Origin: Methylovulum miyakonense HT12 | GTDB lineage: Bacteria > Pseudomonadota > Gammaproteobacteria > Methylococcales > Methylomonadaceae | Direction of reading: 5' to 3' | NCBI RefSeq assembly: GCF_000384075.1 | Contig: NZ_KB913025.1 | Span: forward strand, 560,238 to 624,237 | DNA length: 64,000 nt | Shown here: positions 63,106 to 64,000 of the stretch, piece after piece | Position numbering within the stretch: position 1 is the stretch's first letter | How the letters are laid out: the number at the start of each line of letters is the position of its first letter | Position numbers and translations under genes: made by a program | Notes under the pieces: model-generated | The model's database searches: none | Told to the model about the DNA's origin: nothing | Seen by the model: the letters and a program-made list of their open reading frames with translations, nothing else

Positions 63106-63780
63106 ATGCCTTTACCTTTGTCCCGCCGCTGGCGTGAATTGCTAATTTTGCTGCTGCTGATGTCCGTCACCACGCCCATTTTCTGGTTGACGGATTTGGA
63201 CCAGAGGGCGGCGGCGTTGTTTTATCAAGGGGGCGAAGGGCATTCCGCTTGGGCTTGGGGTGATTGGTGGCTATGGCGTGGTTTGTTTGCTTACGCGCCG
63301 AAGGTGCTGGGTGCTGTTGCGGTGGGGGCTTTGCTGCTTGCCGTCGCCAGTTACGCTGTGGGGCGGTTAACACCTTGGCGGCGGCCTGCTTTGTATATGG
63401 CGCTGGTGATTGCCCTGGGTTCGGGCGTGGTGGTCAATTGGGTGTTTAAAGACCATTGGGGGCGGCCTAGGCCACTGCATACCAGCGAGTTTGGGGGGCA
63501 TAACGGTTATGTCCCGCCGTTACAAATCGGCGGCACGCCGCATAAGTCGTTCCCGTGCGGGCATTGTTCGGTCGGTTACGCGTTGTTTGCCCTGTATTTC
63601 TTATCCCGCAAACGCAAGGCGTTTTATTTTGCCTTGACGCTGGCCGCAGGATTGGTAATGGGCTTGTCGCGCATGGCGGCGGGAGGGCATTTTATCTCGG
63701 ATATTTTATGGTCGGGCTACCTGGTGTTCTTGGTGGCCTGGCTGTTGTATTACGGATGGTACGAACGCGGGCAGGATTAG
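63106..63780 (+). CDS. PAP2-superfamily lipid phosphatase
   Basis: 224 residues with five to six hydrophobic segments. The three PAP2 motifs are present: KDHWGRPRP (K-x6-RP), SFPCGHCSVG (the PSGH motif with Cys in place of Ser) and GLSRMAAGGHFISDIL (SR-x5-H-x3-D). Such enzymes dephosphorylate lipid A, undecaprenyl pyrophosphate or phosphatidic acid. GGGAA precedes the ATG. It follows lnt on the same strand, fitting an envelope-lipid theme. Confidence 0.9.
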   Translation: MPLPLSRRWRELLILLLLMSVTTPIFWLTDLDQRAAALFYQGGEGHSAWAWGDWWLWRGLFAYAPKVLGAVAVGALLLAVASYAVGRLTPWRRPALYMALVIALGSGVVVNWVFKDHWGRPRPLHTSEFGGHNGYVPPLQIGGTPHKSFPCGHCSVGYALFALYFLSRKRKAFYFALTLAAGLVMGLSRMAAGGHFISDILWSGYLVFLVAWLLYYGWYERGQD

Positions 63781-64000
63781 ATAGGCGGCTGCTTTTCGCC
63801 TGTTTGGAGGATGGTGACCGGATCGCCAACGCTTAAAACCCCTGTTTGGTTATGCAAGGCGTTTTGCCCGAAATAGACTTTATTTTGCCATTTGCGGGTG
63901 CGGTTGAGCGTGAATAGCGGTTCTTTGCCAGTTTCTGCGGTGTCCGGGTCGATAGTCGGGATAGAACAGCGTGAACAGGGTTTGGGCAGCCTAAATTCAA
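63777..64000 (-). CDS. MOSC-domain protein, C-terminal part only
   Basis: The minus-strand frame is open to the window end. It reads LPKPCSRCSIPTIDPDTAET, the cysteine pair and DPDT motif of YcbX-like MOSC proteins, then LNRTRKWQNKVYFGQNALH and VLSVGDPVTIL. MOSC proteins act in molybdenum-cofactor-dependent reduction of N-hydroxylated compounds or in sulfur transfer. Its TAA overlaps the PAP2 stop codon by two bases on the opposite strand, so the two genes converge tightly. Confidence 0.8.
   Translation of the reverse strand, partial: EFRLPKPCSRCSIPTIDPDTAETGKEPLFTLNRTRKWQNKVYFGQNALHNQTGVLSVGDPVTILQTGEKQPPI

Overview
The window looks like a gammaproteobacterial chromosome, possibly a methanotroph or sulfur oxidiser, although the sequence does not fix the genus. 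The smc-zipA-ligA order and the presence of ZipA itself point to Gammaproteobacteria. A type II sulfide:quinone oxidoreductase, a sterol-desaturase family protein and many families of short palindromic intergenic repeats are compatible with Methylococcales or Thiotrichales-like bacteria. Both window ends cut genes: a sulfide:quinone oxidoreductase on the left and a MOSC-domain protein on the right.

About two thirds of the left 40 kb serves urea and urea-oligomer nitrogen. A urease cluster (ureD, a GDCCVxC small protein, ureA, ureB, ureC, then ureE, ureF, ureG; 1423-8605, minus strand) is followed upstream by a HupE/UreJ nickel permease. The cluster has been invaded by a 1.7 kb block holding a REP-associated transposase and a T5orf172-type GIY-YIG protein between ureC and ureE, by a GTAG repeat between ureA and ureB, and by a 124 bp MITE at the 5' end of ureD. 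An IS5-family element (8899-9827) interrupts a neighbouring HhH-type gene. Next comes a urea ABC importer operon, porin-urtA-urtB-urtC-urtD-urtE (12416-19783, minus strand), with palindromic repeats in three of its intercistronic gaps.

On the plus strand, 21336-28510 is an operon for a BMP-family ABC importer, a biuret-hydrolase-like cysteine hydrolase and allophanate hydrolase. A second cysteine hydrolase and a xanthine/uracil-type permease lie at 33591-35975. A GntR/FCD regulator gene (32247-33011) sits between the two units. Both units carry a sigma54-like -24/-12 promoter followed directly by a TGTATACA-core operator, which suggests one regulon for biuret or triuret use. The ammonia would come from biuret to allophanate to ammonia and carbon dioxide, in parallel with urea to ammonia by urease. 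A 1131-residue protein fusing an NCS1-type permease to a hybrid histidine kinase (36467-39862) has a perfect 34 bp palindrome upstream, and a diverged copy of that palindrome lies upstream of the urea porin-urt operon.

Between these units is an accessory stretch (29122-32107) with a HigBA-like pair, an orphan HicB and a very AT-rich two-gene DUF262 plus HEPN module that looks like a horizontally acquired defence or toxin system.

The right third has a surface-polysaccharide region (a secreted glycoside-hydrolase-like protein, two glycosyltransferases, an acyltransferase, a flippase) with a sterol desaturase-like enzyme and a LOV photoreceptor/SRPBCC pair, then housekeeping genes (ligA, zipA, smc), two unassigned proteins, an EEP-family protein, Lnt and a PAP2 phosphatase. 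I saw no rRNA, tRNA or CRISPR array.
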